A stretch of 64,000 nucleotides of DNA, taken from contig NZ_QOVG01000002.1 of the NCBI RefSeq assembly GCF_010119615.1, positions 62,001 to 126,000 of the forward strand, given 5' to 3'. Source of the DNA: Pseudoxanthomonas gei (GTDB taxonomy: Bacteria; Pseudomonadota; Gammaproteobacteria; Xanthomonadales; Xanthomonadaceae). The notes under the pieces were generated by a model. That model was not told where the DNA came from and did not search any database. It worked only from the letters and a program-made list of their open reading frames with translations. Below, piece by piece: positions 9,101 through 17,199 of this stretch. The translations under genes and the position numbers were made by a program. How positions within the stretch are numbered: the stretch's first letter is position 1; the number at the start of each line of letters is the position of its first letter.

Positions 9101-10543
9101 CTACTGCACCAGCAGGTTGCCGCGCGCATTGCCGCGGATGATCTGCAGCACCAGTTGTTGCGGCTTGCGGGCGAAGCTGGCCTGGAAGCCGGCCAGGTCG
9201 GTGAACTCGCCACTGCTGGCCTCCAGCACGATGTCGCCGGGCTGCAGGCGGTTCTGCGCGGCGCGGCTGCCGCGGGCCACGTCCTTGATGACCACGCCGC
9301 TGAGTCCGGCGCTGCGCTGGGCTTCGGGCAGCTCGGCGAACGAGGCGCCGGTCAGGCGTGGATCCAGCGAGGCTCCGGCCACCGCGCCGGGCTGCGCCTT
9401 CAGCGCCGCGCGCAGGGTCAGCGACTTGCCGTCGCGTCGCACTTCCAGGGCCAGTGGCGTGCCGACCGGCTGCAGGCCCTCGTAGTTGTGCAGGGCTTCG
9501 GCGCTGTCGATGCGCTGGCCGTTGGCCGCCACGATCACGTCACCGGTCTTCAGTCCGGCCGCCGCCGCGCCCGAACCGGCATACACCCGCGTCACCACCG
9601 CGCCGCGGGTCTCGCCCAGGCCCAGCCCCTGCGCCACCTGCGGGGTCAGCGTCTGCGTCTCCAGGCCCAGGGTGCCGCGGATCACCACGCCGTTGTTCTT
9701 CAGCAACTGGTCGACCACGTCGCGCGCCAGGTTGGAGGGAATGGCCAGGCCCAGGCCGATGTTGCCGGCCATGCTGCCCTGCGGGTTGAGGCTGGCGGTG
9801 TTGATGCCGACCAGCTGGCCCTGCAGGTTGACCAGCGCGCCGCCGGAATTGCCCGGGTTGATCGAGGCGTCGGTCTGGATGAAGTTCTGCAGGCCCAGCC
9901 CGCGGATGCCGCTGCGGCCCACTGCCGAGACGATGCCCGAGGTCACTGTCTGGCTCAGGCCGAAGGGGTTGCCGATGGCGACCACGAAATCACCGACATT
10001 CAAGGCGCCGCTGTTGGCCAGCGGAATGGCGGTGAGCTTGTCGGCGGGAATGCGGATCAGGGCCACGTCGGTGTCGGCGTCCGACCCCAGGAACTCGGCC
10101 TTGAGCTGGCGCCCGTCGGCCAGGGTCACCGAGACGTCATCGGCGTTCTCGATCACGTGGTGGTTGGTCAGCACGTAGCCGTTGACCGCATCGATGATCA
10201 CGCCCGAGCCCAGCGACTCGTTGATCCGCTCCTGCGGGATGTTGGGGAACATGCGGCGGAAGAACGGGTCGTCGGCGAACGGGTTGCGCACCCGCACCAC
10301 CTGCTTGGTGTTGACGCTGACCACCGCCGGCATCACCCGCTGCAGCATGGGCGCCAGCGAAGGCATCGCCTGGCCGTCCACGGCCGCGGGCAGCGAGCCC
10401 ATGGCCGGCACCAGCGCGGGCGCGGCGGTTACGGCCGCGGCGGCCTGGGCACGCTGGTCGATCAGGGTAGTGAGGCCGGTGGCGGCGAAGCCACCGAAGG
10501 CGGCCGCGGCGGCCAGGGCAATCAGGGTGGGGAGCGGGCGCAT
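9101..10543 (-). CDS. Do-family periplasmic serine protease (DegQ/MucD type)
   Basis: The 480-residue protein has an N-terminal signal or anchor (about 5-30). The trypsin-like domain (about 55-260) carries the triad His129 (TNHHVIENAD), Asp159 (DTDVALIRI) and Ser233 (NPGNSGGAL). Two PDZ domains follow (about 270-365 and 385-478). Members degrade or refold misfolded envelope proteins. The PNIPQERIN segment before the domain corresponds to the LA loop region. No anti-sigma or sigma gene is adjacent, unlike the classical mucABCD layout, so regulation is not visible here. Confidence 0.92.
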   Translation of the reverse strand: MRPLPTLIALAAAAAFGGFAATGLTTLIDQRAQAAAAVTAAPALVPAMGSLPAAVDGQAMPSLAPMLQRVMPAVVSVNTKQVVRVRNPFADDPFFRRMFPNIPQERINESLGSGVIIDAVNGYVLTNHHVIENADDVSVTLADGRQLKAEFLGSDADTDVALIRIPADKLTAIPLANSGALNVGDFVVAIGNPFGLSQTVTSGIVSAVGRSGIRGLGLQNFIQTDASINPGNSGGALVNLQGQLVGINTASLNPQGSMAGNIGLGLAIPSNLARDVVDQLLKNNGVVIRGTLGLETQTLTPQVAQGLGLGETRGAVVTRVYAGSGAAAAGLKTGDVIVAANGQRIDSAEALHNYEGLQPVGTPLALEVRRDGKSLTLRAALKAQPGAVAGASLDPRLTGASFAELPEAQRSAGLSGVVIKDVARGSRAAQNRLQPGDIVLEASSGEFTDLAGFQASFARKPQQLVLQIIRGNARGNLLVQ

Positions 10544-10639
10544 GGGGTCGGCAAAGCTCGGCTGGAGTCAGGGAAGGGGAGCCGCCGCCGGCCCGGTCAG
10601 GGGACAATCGCAAGGCGACCCGGGGCCATTGGAGGCTAT

Positions 10640-10678
10640 ATGAACGAGTGTGCTTACCGGCGCCTAAACCCGCAATGA
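10640..10678 (+). CDS. Possible 12-residue leader peptide
   Basis: ATG at 10640 opens a 12-codon frame (MNECAYRRLNPQ) preceded by GGAGG four bases away. It is followed within a few bases by a strong hairpin with arms GGCCGGG and CCCGGCC (about 10683-10708). That layout is seen in leader-peptide attenuators, but no downstream gene starts until 11107 and the short frame could be chance. Confidence 0.25.
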   Translation: MNECAYRRLNPQ

Positions 10679-10808
10679 AGTCAGGCCGGGGCCTGGCGCG
10701 GGGCCCGGCCCAAAACCTGAACAGGCGGCCCCCCTTTTGCCCGGCAGATCAGAGCATTTCCCGTTGACAGTCCCAGCGGGCCGGCGTAGCTTGCAGCCTT
10801 CGCTCCAG

Positions 10809-10824
10809 CCACTAGATATAGCGG
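10809..10824. promoter_or_regulatory. NrdR-box-like site upstream of nrdJa
   Basis: CCACTAGATATAGCGG agrees with the palindromic NrdR consensus ACACTATATATAGTGT at 12 or 13 of 16 positions. It lies about 280 bases before nrdJa. NrdR boxes usually occur as pairs about 30 bases apart; a convincing second box was not found, so the call is tentative. Confidence 0.35.
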
Positions 10825-11106
10825 TCAGGTGCGGGGTAGGCCCAAGCAGTAGGGTTTTGGGCTGACAGCCAGGACGCTTTGGGGAGAGCGTAAATAGCGG
10901 TGATGACAGTGGTTTTACGGGATCCTGCGCACAGTTTTTCAAACCCCTGCGGCATGCCTTGGCGTGAGCAGTGGAGGCGGCCGGGGCGGTTGGCACCAGG
11001 CCGGTAACAAATGCGACATCCACCCCGGCCTGCCGGGGCGGCAGAAAAAAACCAAAAAACAGAAAACACCTTTACACGCAACAGAAACAGGGAGAGCAAC
11101 AGAACC

Positions 11107-13266
11107 ATGAGCACGGTGCGCCTGGAGGCGGTCAAGAACAATCACGAAGCGGAAGGGTCACTGGTCCCGATGCAGCCGGCCTCGGTGGATATCTGGGACA
11201 AGAAGTACCGCCTGAAGACCAAGCAGGGCGACGCCCTGGATGCCGACATCGACGGCACCTACCAGCGCGTGGCCCGGGCCCTGGCCGATGCCGAGCCCAC
11301 CGCCGAGAAGCGCGCCTACTGGAACGAGCGCTTCGTCTGGGCGCTGCGCCGCGGGGCCATTCCCGCCGGCCGCATCACCTCCAACGCCGGTGCCCAGGAA
11401 CACAAGCCGGCCACCAGCACCATCAACTGCACCGTGTCGGGCACCATCGAGGACTCGATGGACGGCATCCTGGACAAGGTCCACGAAGCCGGCCTGACCC
11501 TCAAGGCCGGCTGCGGCATCGGTTATGAGTTCAGCACCCTGCGGCCCAAGGGCGCCTTCGTCGCCGGCGCCGGTGCGTACACCTCGGGCCCGATGTCCTT
11601 CATGGATATCTACGACAAGATGTGTTTCACCGTTTCCAGTGCCGGCGGCCGCCGCGGCGCGCAGATGGGCACCTTCGACGTGTCCCACCCCGACGCCAAG
11701 GACTTCATCCGCGCCAAGCGCGAGGACGGCCGCCTGCGCCAGTTCAACCTGTCGCTGCTGATCACCGATGGCTTCATGGAAGCGGTGAAGAACGACGGCG
11801 ACTGGCCATTGGTATTCCCCGTCAATGCCAAGGAACAGCACGAGATCAACCTGGACGACGAGACCCAGGTGCTGTGGCGCGAGTGGCCGACCCACCGCAG
11901 CTACATCAGCCGCGACGACGGCCTGGTCGCCTGCAAGATCTACGGCCACATCCGCGCGCGCCACCTGTGGGACATGATCATGGTCTCGACGTACGACTAC
12001 GCCGAGCCCGGTTTCATCCTCATCGACCGCGTCAACGAAATGAACAACAACTGGTGGTGCGAGAACATCCGCGCCACCAACCCCTGCGGCGAGCAGCCGT
12101 TGCCGCCCTACGGCGCCTGCCTGCTGGGTTCGGTCAACCTGACCACCTTCGTGCGCAACCCCTTCACCGACCAGGCCACGTTCGACTGGGAGGAATACAA
12201 GGAAGTGGTGCGCGTGTTCACCCGCATGCTCGACAACGTGGTCGAGGTCAACGGCCTGCCGCTGGAACAGCAGCGCGCCGAGATCCTGCGCAAGCGTCGC
12301 CACGGCATGGGCTTCCTGGGCCTGGGTTCGACCCTGACCATGCTGCAGATGAAGTACGGCAGCCCCGAGTCCTGCGAGTTCACCGAGTCCATCGCCCGCG
12401 ACATGGCCGTGGCCGGTTGGGAAATGGGCCTGGCGCTGGCCAAGGAAAAGGGCGCCGCGCCGATCATGGAGGAGCTGTTCGAGGTCACCGCCGCGATGCT
12501 GCGCCTGCGCCCGGAAATGGCGAAGGACGGCTGGCGCATCGGCCAGCAGATCCCCGGCAAGGTGCTGCACGCCAAGTACAGCCGCTACATGCAGCGTGTG
12601 GCCTCGGTCTCGCCCGAGCTGGTCGAGGAGCTGGCCGAGATCGGCAGCCGCTTCACCCACCACAGCTCCATCGCGCCCACCGGCACCATCTCGCTGAGCC
12701 TGGCCAACAACGCCAGCAACGGCATCGAGCCCTCCTTCGCCCACCACTACAGCCGCAACATCATCCGCGAAGGCAAGAAGTCCAAGGAAAAGGTCGACGT
12801 CTTCTCCTACGAGCTGCTGGCCTACCGCCACCTGGTCAACCAGGCCGCGATGCCCTTCGCCGAGGACGCCGCCAGCAAGCTGCCCGACTATTTCATCAGC
12901 GCCGACGACATCAATCCCAAGGAACACGTGGACGTGCAGGCCGCGGCGCAGAAGTGGGTGGACAGCTCCATCTCCAAGACCGCCAACGTCCCCACCGACT
13001 ACCCGTACGAGCAGTTCAAGGACATCTACCGCTACGCGCACGAGCAGGGTCTGAAGGGGTGCACCACGTTCCGCTTCAACCCGGCCGCCTTCCAGGGCGT
13101 GCTGGTCAAGGAAGCCGACCTGGAGAACACCACCTACCGTTTCGAGCTGGAAGACGGCTCGGTGGTCGAGGTCAAGGGCAACGAACAGATCGAGTACGAC
13201 GGCGAAATGCACACCGCCGCCAACCTGTTCGACGCCTTGAAAGAAGGCTATTACGGCAAGTTCTAA
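11107..13266 (+). CDS. nrdJ: Adenosylcobalamin-dependent ribonucleotide reductase, large fragment (class II, NrdJa)
   Basis: The 719-residue enzyme reduces ribonucleotides to deoxyribonucleotides using a B12-derived radical, independent of oxygen. The catalytic signature NPCGEQ at 325-330 holds Asn325, thiyl Cys327 and Glu329. The reducing cysteine is Cys108 in NCTVSG, with its partner near YGACLLG. The phosphate-binding stretch PTGTISLSL follows further on. The chain stops after DALKEGYYGKF without the C-terminal zinc-ribbon/redox tail, which is encoded separately at 14281-15123, as in the NrdJa/NrdJb split known from Pseudomonas aeruginosa. The start ATG has GGGAGAG about 10 bases upstream. 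Confidence 0.93.
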   Translation: MSTVRLEAVKNNHEAEGSLVPMQPASVDIWDKKYRLKTKQGDALDADIDGTYQRVARALADAEPTAEKRAYWNERFVWALRRGAIPAGRITSNAGAQEHKPATSTINCTVSGTIEDSMDGILDKVHEAGLTLKAGCGIGYEFSTLRPKGAFVAGAGAYTSGPMSFMDIYDKMCFTVSSAGGRRGAQMGTFDVSHPDAKDFIRAKREDGRLRQFNLSLLITDGFMEAVKNDGDWPLVFPVNAKEQHEINLDDETQVLWREWPTHRSYISRDDGLVACKIYGHIRARHLWDMIMVSTYDYAEPGFILIDRVNEMNNNWWCENIRATNPCGEQPLPPYGACLLGSVNLTTFVRNPFTDQATFDWEEYKEVVRVFTRMLDNVVEVNGLPLEQQRAEILRKRRHGMGFLGLGSTLTMLQMKYGSPESCEFTESIARDMAVAGWEMGLALAKEKGAAPIMEELFEVTAAMLRLRPEMAKDGWRIGQQIPGKVLHAKYSRYMQRVASVSPELVEELAEIGSRFTHHSSIAPTGTISLSLANNASNGIEPSFAHHYSRNIIREGKKSKEKVDVFSYELLAYRHLVNQAAMPFAEDAASKLPDYFISADDINPKEHVDVQAAAQKWVDSSISKTANVPTDYPYEQFKDIYRYAHEQGLKGCTTFRFNPAAFQGVLVKEADLENTTYRFELEDGSVVEVKGNEQIEYDGEMHTAANLFDALKEGYYGKF

Positions 13267-13430
13267 GCTTCGCCCCCTCCCTTGCGTAGTCCCCCAAGGG
13301 GACTTCCTTCGGGGCGCAGAGGGTTGGGGAGGGGTTGGCTTTTCGCCGTAGCTTTTTCTCCTCTCCCCTTGAGGGAGAGGATGCCCGCAGGGCAGGAGAG
13401 GGGGGTGCGAAGCGCAGCGAGCATGCCCCT
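13267..13430. repeat. Dispersed hairpin repeats between nrdJa and the H1-like gene
   Basis: Two blocks are seen. CCCCCAAGGGGACTTCC lies near 13290. CCTCTCCCCTTGAGGGAGAGG (about 13361-13381) is followed by ATGCCCGCAGGGCAGGAG. The same stem plus GCCCGCAGGGC layout returns inside nrdJb (14905-14942), and a related stem lies at 14178-14200. These are mobile non-coding repeats, possibly also acting as transcription barriers after nrdJa. Confidence 0.7.
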
Positions 13431-13527
13431 GGCACTTGACCGCCACACCACCAATCACTCCCAACCTCACATCAACCGGTATAGCATCGCTCTCGTACCA
13501 AACCCACGGCCCCAGGAGGGCATCTAC

Positions 13528-14166
13528 ATGAGCAATGGAAATGGTGTGGTGGCGACCCTGACGGGCGCTGCAGAAAGCGTGAAAGAAACCGCGAGCAACA
13601 TCGGCAGCTCCATCGCTTCCACCGCCAGCGACGCTGTCGCCTCGGTGAAGAAGTCCGCAAAGAAGGCACAGAAGGCCGCGACCAAGCAGGTCACTGCGGC
13701 CAAGAAGGCAGTCGGCAAGCGCACCGACAAGGCCAGCAAGGCAGTGAAGAAGACCGTGGCCAAGGCCAAGAAGTCGCTCGCCTCGGCCAGCGCTTCGGCC
13801 AAGGCCGAAGTGGCGGCGCTGAAGAAGAAGACCGGCAAGAAGACCACCAAGAAAGCCGCAACCAAGAAGACCGCGAAGAAGGCCACCAAGAAGACCGCCA
13901 CCAAGAAGTCGGTAGGCAAGAAGGTCGCCGCCAAGAAGGCCACGGCCAAGAAGGCAGTGAAGAAGGCAGTCAAGAAGGTGACCCGCAAGGTCGCGACCAA
14001 GAAGACCGCCGCCAAGAAGGCAGTCAAGAAGGCCGCGAAGAAAGCTGCCCCGCGCAAGGCCGTCAAGAAGGCTCCGGCCAAAAAGGCAGCCGCGAAGAAG
14101 GCCGCAGTGAAGAAGGCCCCGGCCCGCAAGACCGCAAAGAAAGCCGCGAAGAAAGCGAAGAAGTAA
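13528..14166 (+). CDS. Lysine-rich histone H1-like DNA-binding protein
   Basis: The 212-residue protein has an N-terminal 40 residues of serine/alanine helix (SNIGSSIASTASDAV), then a long basic region built from KKA, KKTA and KKAVKK repeats, ending AKKAKK. This composition matches bacterial H1-like proteins (Hc1/Hc2, AlgP), which bind and compact DNA without sequence specificity. CAGGAGGG 9 bases upstream decides the ATG at 13528. It sits between the two halves of the split ribonucleotide reductase. The codon-level repeats make its length prone to expansion and contraction. Confidence 0.85.
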   Translation: MSNGNGVVATLTGAAESVKETASNIGSSIASTASDAVASVKKSAKKAQKAATKQVTAAKKAVGKRTDKASKAVKKTVAKAKKSLASASASAKAEVAALKKKTGKKTTKKAATKKTAKKATKKTATKKSVGKKVAAKKATAKKAVKKAVKKVTRKVATKKTAAKKAVKKAAKKAAPRKAVKKAPAKKAAAKKAAVKKAPARKTAKKAAKKAKK

Positions 14167-14177
14167 GCGCTCCAATG

Positions 14178-14200
14178 CCCCTCTCCCACCGGGAGAGGGG
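14178..14200. repeat. Perfect 10-bp hairpin CCCCTCTCCC-ACC-GGGAGAGGGG
   Basis: It lies 11 bases after the H1-like gene and about 80 before nrdJb. The stem is perfect but followed by TTGGGG rather than a T run. It belongs to the same stem family as the repeats at 13361 and 14905, so a dispersed repeat is more likely than a terminator. Confidence 0.7.
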
Positions 14201-14280
14201 TTGGGGTGAGGGCCGCGACTCGCGCCCTGCCCGACCAGCAGTCAAAGCATCCAACACACCCGCACCCAGGAAACCGTTCC

Positions 14281-15123
14281 ATGTCCGTCAAGATCGACAA
14301 GAAAATCAAGGGTTACACCGTCCTCACGCCGGAAGACAAGGCACGCGAAGCCGCGGTGATCCAGGGTGAGTCGATCAGCCGCGAGAAGGCCGAGGCCGCG
14401 CTGCCGGTGGCCGACATCATCCACATGCACGAGCGCATCGAGCGCCCGGAAGTGCTGATCGGCAGCACCTACAAGATCAAGTCGCCGCTGGTGGAGCACG
14501 CCATGTACGTGACCCTCAACGACATCGTGTTGAACGCGGGCACCGAGCACGAGCTGCGCCGCCCGTTCGAGATCTTCGTCAATTCCAAGTCCATGGAGCA
14601 TTTCCAGTGGATCGTGGCGCTGACCCGCATCATGAGCGCCGTGTTCCGCAAGGGCGGCGACGTGACCTTCCTGGTCGACGAGATGAAGGCGGTGTTCGAC
14701 CCGCGCGGTGGCTACTTCAAGGGTGGCGGCGTGTACATGCCGTCGCTGGTGGCCGAGCTGGGCGCGATCGTCGAGGAGCACCTGAAGTCGATCGGCATGA
14801 TCCACGACCCGGAAATGAGCGCGCACCAGCGCGCGATCCTGGCCGAGAAGCGGGCGCAGTACGAGAACCGCACAAAAAAAAACTCTGACGTAGGGGCTTC
14901 CACCCCTTCCCCTGCGTCAGCGGGGGAAGGTGCCCGCAGGGCGGATGGGGGCGCTCTTGGCGCGGCCAACCAACCCGCCTCCCACGAAGACATCGCCGTC
15001 ACCGGCGACGGCACCAGCTTCCCGCCCAGCGCCACCCTGTGCCACAAGTGCAACACCAAGGCGCTGGTGATCATGGATGGCTGTGCTACTTGTTTGAATT
15101 GTGGGTATTCGAAGTGCGGGTGA
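14281..15123 (+). CDS. Class II ribonucleotide reductase C-terminal subunit (NrdJb) with zinc ribbon/redox tail
   Basis: This 280-residue protein supplies the part missing from NrdJa. Residues 1-200 form the conserved NrdJ C-terminal domain (TSCPD-type region), with the stretches SPLVEHAMYVTLND and GGYFKGGGVYMPSL. The last 30 residues contain CHKC, then CATCLNCGYSKCG. These cysteines form a zinc ribbon and the swinging pair that re-reduces the active site. Residues about 202-222 are low complexity (ASTPSPASAGEGARRADGG) and coincide with a dispersed hairpin repeat inserted in frame. Nine consecutive A residues precede that linker. AGGAAA precedes the ATG. Confidence 0.85.
   Translation: MSVKIDKKIKGYTVLTPEDKAREAAVIQGESISREKAEAALPVADIIHMHERIERPEVLIGSTYKIKSPLVEHAMYVTLNDIVLNAGTEHELRRPFEIFVNSKSMEHFQWIVALTRIMSAVFRKGGDVTFLVDEMKAVFDPRGGYFKGGGVYMPSLVAELGAIVEEHLKSIGMIHDPEMSAHQRAILAEKRAQYENRTKKNSDVGASTPSPASAGEGARRADGGALGAANQPASHEDIAVTGDGTSFPPSATLCHKCNTKALVIMDGCATCLNCGYSKCG
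14897..14950. repeat. Dispersed hairpin repeat inside nrdJb coding sequence
   Basis: CCTTCCCC (14905-14912) pairs with GGGGAAGG (14923-14930), followed by GCCCGCAGGGC (14932-14942). The same two-part layout is found in the intergenic repeat near 13361-13403. Here it is translated without a stop into the linker before the zinc ribbon. Confidence 0.75.
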
Positions 15124-15145
15124 GTACACGCGACTAGGTGACGGA

Positions 15146-15186
15146 ATAGGGGGGTCAGGTCCAGAAATGAACCTGACCCTTTTCTT
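15146..15186. repeat. GGGTCAGGTTCATTTC-type inverted repeat, copy 1
   Basis: GGGGGGTCAGGTCC followed by GAAATGAACCTGACCC forms a near-perfect inverted repeat. It stands between nrdJb and the DUF2971 gene and marks the left edge of the AT-richer island. Confidence 0.75.
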
Positions 15187-15225
15187 TTGAAATGCCTCCG
15201 ACCTTTCATCGCCAGAGACAAATTA

Positions 15226-16077
15226 ATGGCATCGCTATATCACTATTGCACGAGTGAAACTCTTGTCTCAATTTTGACAGGTAAAACCATAAGACTTTCA
15301 TCGTTGACGATGTCCAACGACAGCCAAGAAGGGTCGATCATTCTTGACGTTTTACTTCAGATGGCAAGAGAGTCCGGGCTAGATCAGTACACGTTGGCGC
15401 GATTAGAAACTCAACTACGGAGGGCATATGACTTCTTTGACGGCTTGGGCTTCTGTCTTTCGGAAGATGGCGACCTGTTGAGTCAATGGCGGGGCTACGC
15501 TAATGACGGGCGAGGCGCGTCTATCGGGTTCGACAGCGACTACTTAAGGCAGCTTTCCGGGAAGTTTAGAGAGAGGAACGAAAGGGGCTTCACTCTCAAC
15601 AAGCTTGTTTATGATCGAGATGGTCAGCAAGAAATTGCTGCGGAACATTTCGCCAAAATTAAAGCGCTTCTTGAGTTGGGCGCATTCCGATCGGAAATTG
15701 GAACGATTTTGCTGCCAACTTCAGAGGGAGATAAAGAGAGAATAAAGAAGGCGACGAGTGATGGAACGTTTGCCATCCTCTCATTAATGCTTCGGATGTT
15801 CGAGATAAAAAGCCCAGCATTTGCTGAAGAGAAAGAGTGGCGATTAGTAAGCTTTTCAACGAAATCAGGGGAAGAGTCAGGGACACGATTTAATGCGGGC
15901 GTAGATAAAATTGTTCCCTACTTCGAGGTCAAGTTAGAGGATTTGGGTATCGATTCAATCTCAAGCATTGTCCTCGGGCCGAAACATCAAACGCCCCTGC
16001 ATGTTGTTGAGCGACTTCTTCTGGCCAACGGGTTTAAGAATGCTGCTGTTTCTCGCTCTGCGGCTACCTACCGCTAG
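15226..16077 (+). CDS. DUF2971-family protein
   Basis: The 283-residue soluble protein matches the DUF2971 pattern: an N-terminal LYHYCTSETLVSILTGKTIRLSS, then MSNDSQEG, then LLSQWRGYANDGRGASIGF, and a C-terminal FAEEKEWRLV and IVLGPKH. Its function is unknown; members occur widely in accessory DNA and near mobile or defence genes. Base composition is far more AT-rich than the surrounding core genes, which suggests transfer. The ATG at 15226 is preferred because it starts directly at the conserved fold, while the upstream ATG at 15187 follows the repeat. Confidence 0.75.
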   Translation: MASLYHYCTSETLVSILTGKTIRLSSLTMSNDSQEGSIILDVLLQMARESGLDQYTLARLETQLRRAYDFFDGLGFCLSEDGDLLSQWRGYANDGRGASIGFDSDYLRQLSGKFRERNERGFTLNKLVYDRDGQQEIAAEHFAKIKALLELGAFRSEIGTILLPTSEGDKERIKKATSDGTFAILSLMLRMFEIKSPAFAEEKEWRLVSFSTKSGEESGTRFNAGVDKIVPYFEVKLEDLGIDSISSIVLGPKHQTPLHVVERLLLANGFKNAAVSRSAATYR

Positions 16078-16109
16078 CCTGCGTAGCTCGGCTAAGCTGA
16101 AAAAGAAAA

Positions 16110-16163
16110 GAACGGGGTCAGCTTCATTTTCTTCCACTCAAGAAATGAACCTGACCCCCTTTG
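16110..16163. repeat. GGGTCAGGTTCATTTC-type inverted repeat, copy 2
   Basis: GGGGTCAGCTTCATTTTCTT and AAGAAATGAACCTGACCCCC are inverted around CCACTC. It lies between the DUF2971 gene and the PIN-like gene. Confidence 0.8.
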
Positions 16164-16232
16164 GTCCCAACGTTAATAAATTTCTTGTGCAGGTCTGCTA
16201 GTAGCAAAATACATCTGCGAGTCGATACTTTG

Positions 16233-17048
16233 ATGAAAGTAGTTCTAGACAAAAGTGGATTTCAATCACTTTCACTTAGCAGGCTCCAATGCATTGGTGA
16301 GCGATCAGAACTGTTGATTCCAGAATCGCTCATCTATGAATTGCTCACCACTGACGAGCGGCTCAAGGCGGGTCTGTTCGTTAAGCTCAGAGGGCTCCGA
16401 GAAGTGGCGCACTTTTCAGGCTCGATAGGCCACCTTCTCAGACTTGAGGTTGGACGTGGTATTCCATCTGTGGTCGGAACGGATGCAGAAGCGGCACTTC
16501 CTGAATTGCTCTTTTTTGGAGAAGTCCCTCTCCAAGATCCGGTCTCCCAGCTCATTGTTGAGGAATGGCGGGAGAAAATAGGACAGGAAGTCCGAGGATT
16601 TCGCGCTCGGGTGGCTACCATGACGACTATATTTCCCGAACTAGCTGGTTTGAGACCGACTCAAGGCGCCGCAATAGTTGCCGGCATCTTTAACCAGTTA
16701 TCAGGGGATTCCGATACGGTCCGAGAGGTTTTTGCGCATCTCGCAGATGAAGATCAGCGTGGAGCGGGTACAGGTCCACAGTGGCTCGGTTATCGTCTTG
16801 TACAAGCAGAACTACTGTGGGTTCTTGACAATTTCCACAAATTTGGCGATGACGATGCTGCTGTAGCTGCAATCGATTTCGAGAATACTGTTGTAGATAA
16901 AGAGTATGCCGTTATCGGCAGCAACGCAGATTTATTGCTTACAAATGACAGGCGATTGATTGAACTTTTCAATCACATGAAATCTGGAACGAGAGCAGGT
17001 TTGGACGTGCAAGACCTGTTCCCAGAGTGCTTCGAAGAGGCAGCGTAG
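16233..17048 (+). CDS. PIN-like domain protein, uncharacterised
   Basis: The 271-residue protein begins with MKVVLDKSGFQSL, an acidic residue at the end of the first strand as in PIN nucleases. PESLIYELL follows at about 32-40, and near the C-terminus VIGSNADLLLTNDRRLIELF, resembling the closing PIN motif (a strand followed by TxD). This spacing over about 240 residues fits a large PIN-like domain with a helical insert, which would cleave RNA. No antitoxin-like gene is adjacent. The ATG at 16233 is chosen over the frame extending into the repeat. AT-rich composition. The assignment is by motif only. Confidence 0.55.
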   Translation: MKVVLDKSGFQSLSLSRLQCIGERSELLIPESLIYELLTTDERLKAGLFVKLRGLREVAHFSGSIGHLLRLEVGRGIPSVVGTDAEAALPELLFFGEVPLQDPVSQLIVEEWREKIGQEVRGFRARVATMTTIFPELAGLRPTQGAAIVAGIFNQLSGDSDTVREVFAHLADEDQRGAGTGPQWLGYRLVQAELLWVLDNFHKFGDDDAAVAAIDFENTVVDKEYAVIGSNADLLLTNDRRLIELFNHMKSGTRAGLDVQDLFPECFEEAA

Positions 17049-17064
17049 TCCGAGTAAGCGAAGC
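17045..17064. repeat. GTAGCCCGGGTAAGCG-family repeat, degenerate copy
   Basis: GTAGTCCGAGTAAGCGAAGC overlaps the end of the PIN-like gene. It is related to copies at 17835, 21437, 22521 and 24562. Confidence 0.55.
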
Positions 17065-17199
17065 CCATCCGGGGAGCCACATGCTGAAACTCTATGTGCC
17101 GTGGGTGCGGCCTTCGGCCTTGGGGCTGCTTTCTCGACATGGATATGGGATATCGTTCGGGGCGGAAGGCGGGCCACCCGCGTCTTCAAAGGAAATTAG

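Larger units (their letters stand above)
10544..11106. other. Regulatory intergenic region between degQ-like gene and nrdJa
   Basis: This 563-base gap separates the divergent protease and ribonucleotide reductase genes. It holds a possible leader peptide, GC-rich hairpins (around 10683-10708), an NrdR-box-like palindrome (10809-10824) and an A-rich stretch just before nrdJa (11041-11105). No cobalamin riboswitch was recognised. No other coding frame looks real. Confidence 0.6.

Noticed and set aside
10678..11106. Cobalamin riboswitch before the B12-dependent reductase
   Set aside because: No recognisable B12 box or conserved multi-stem core was found. An NrdR-like site fits better but is itself weak.
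11158..14175. Open frame of 1005 codons on the minus strand
   Set aside because: It is antisense to nrdJa and the H1-like gene. The LLGGLL-type repeats only mirror the KKA repeats.
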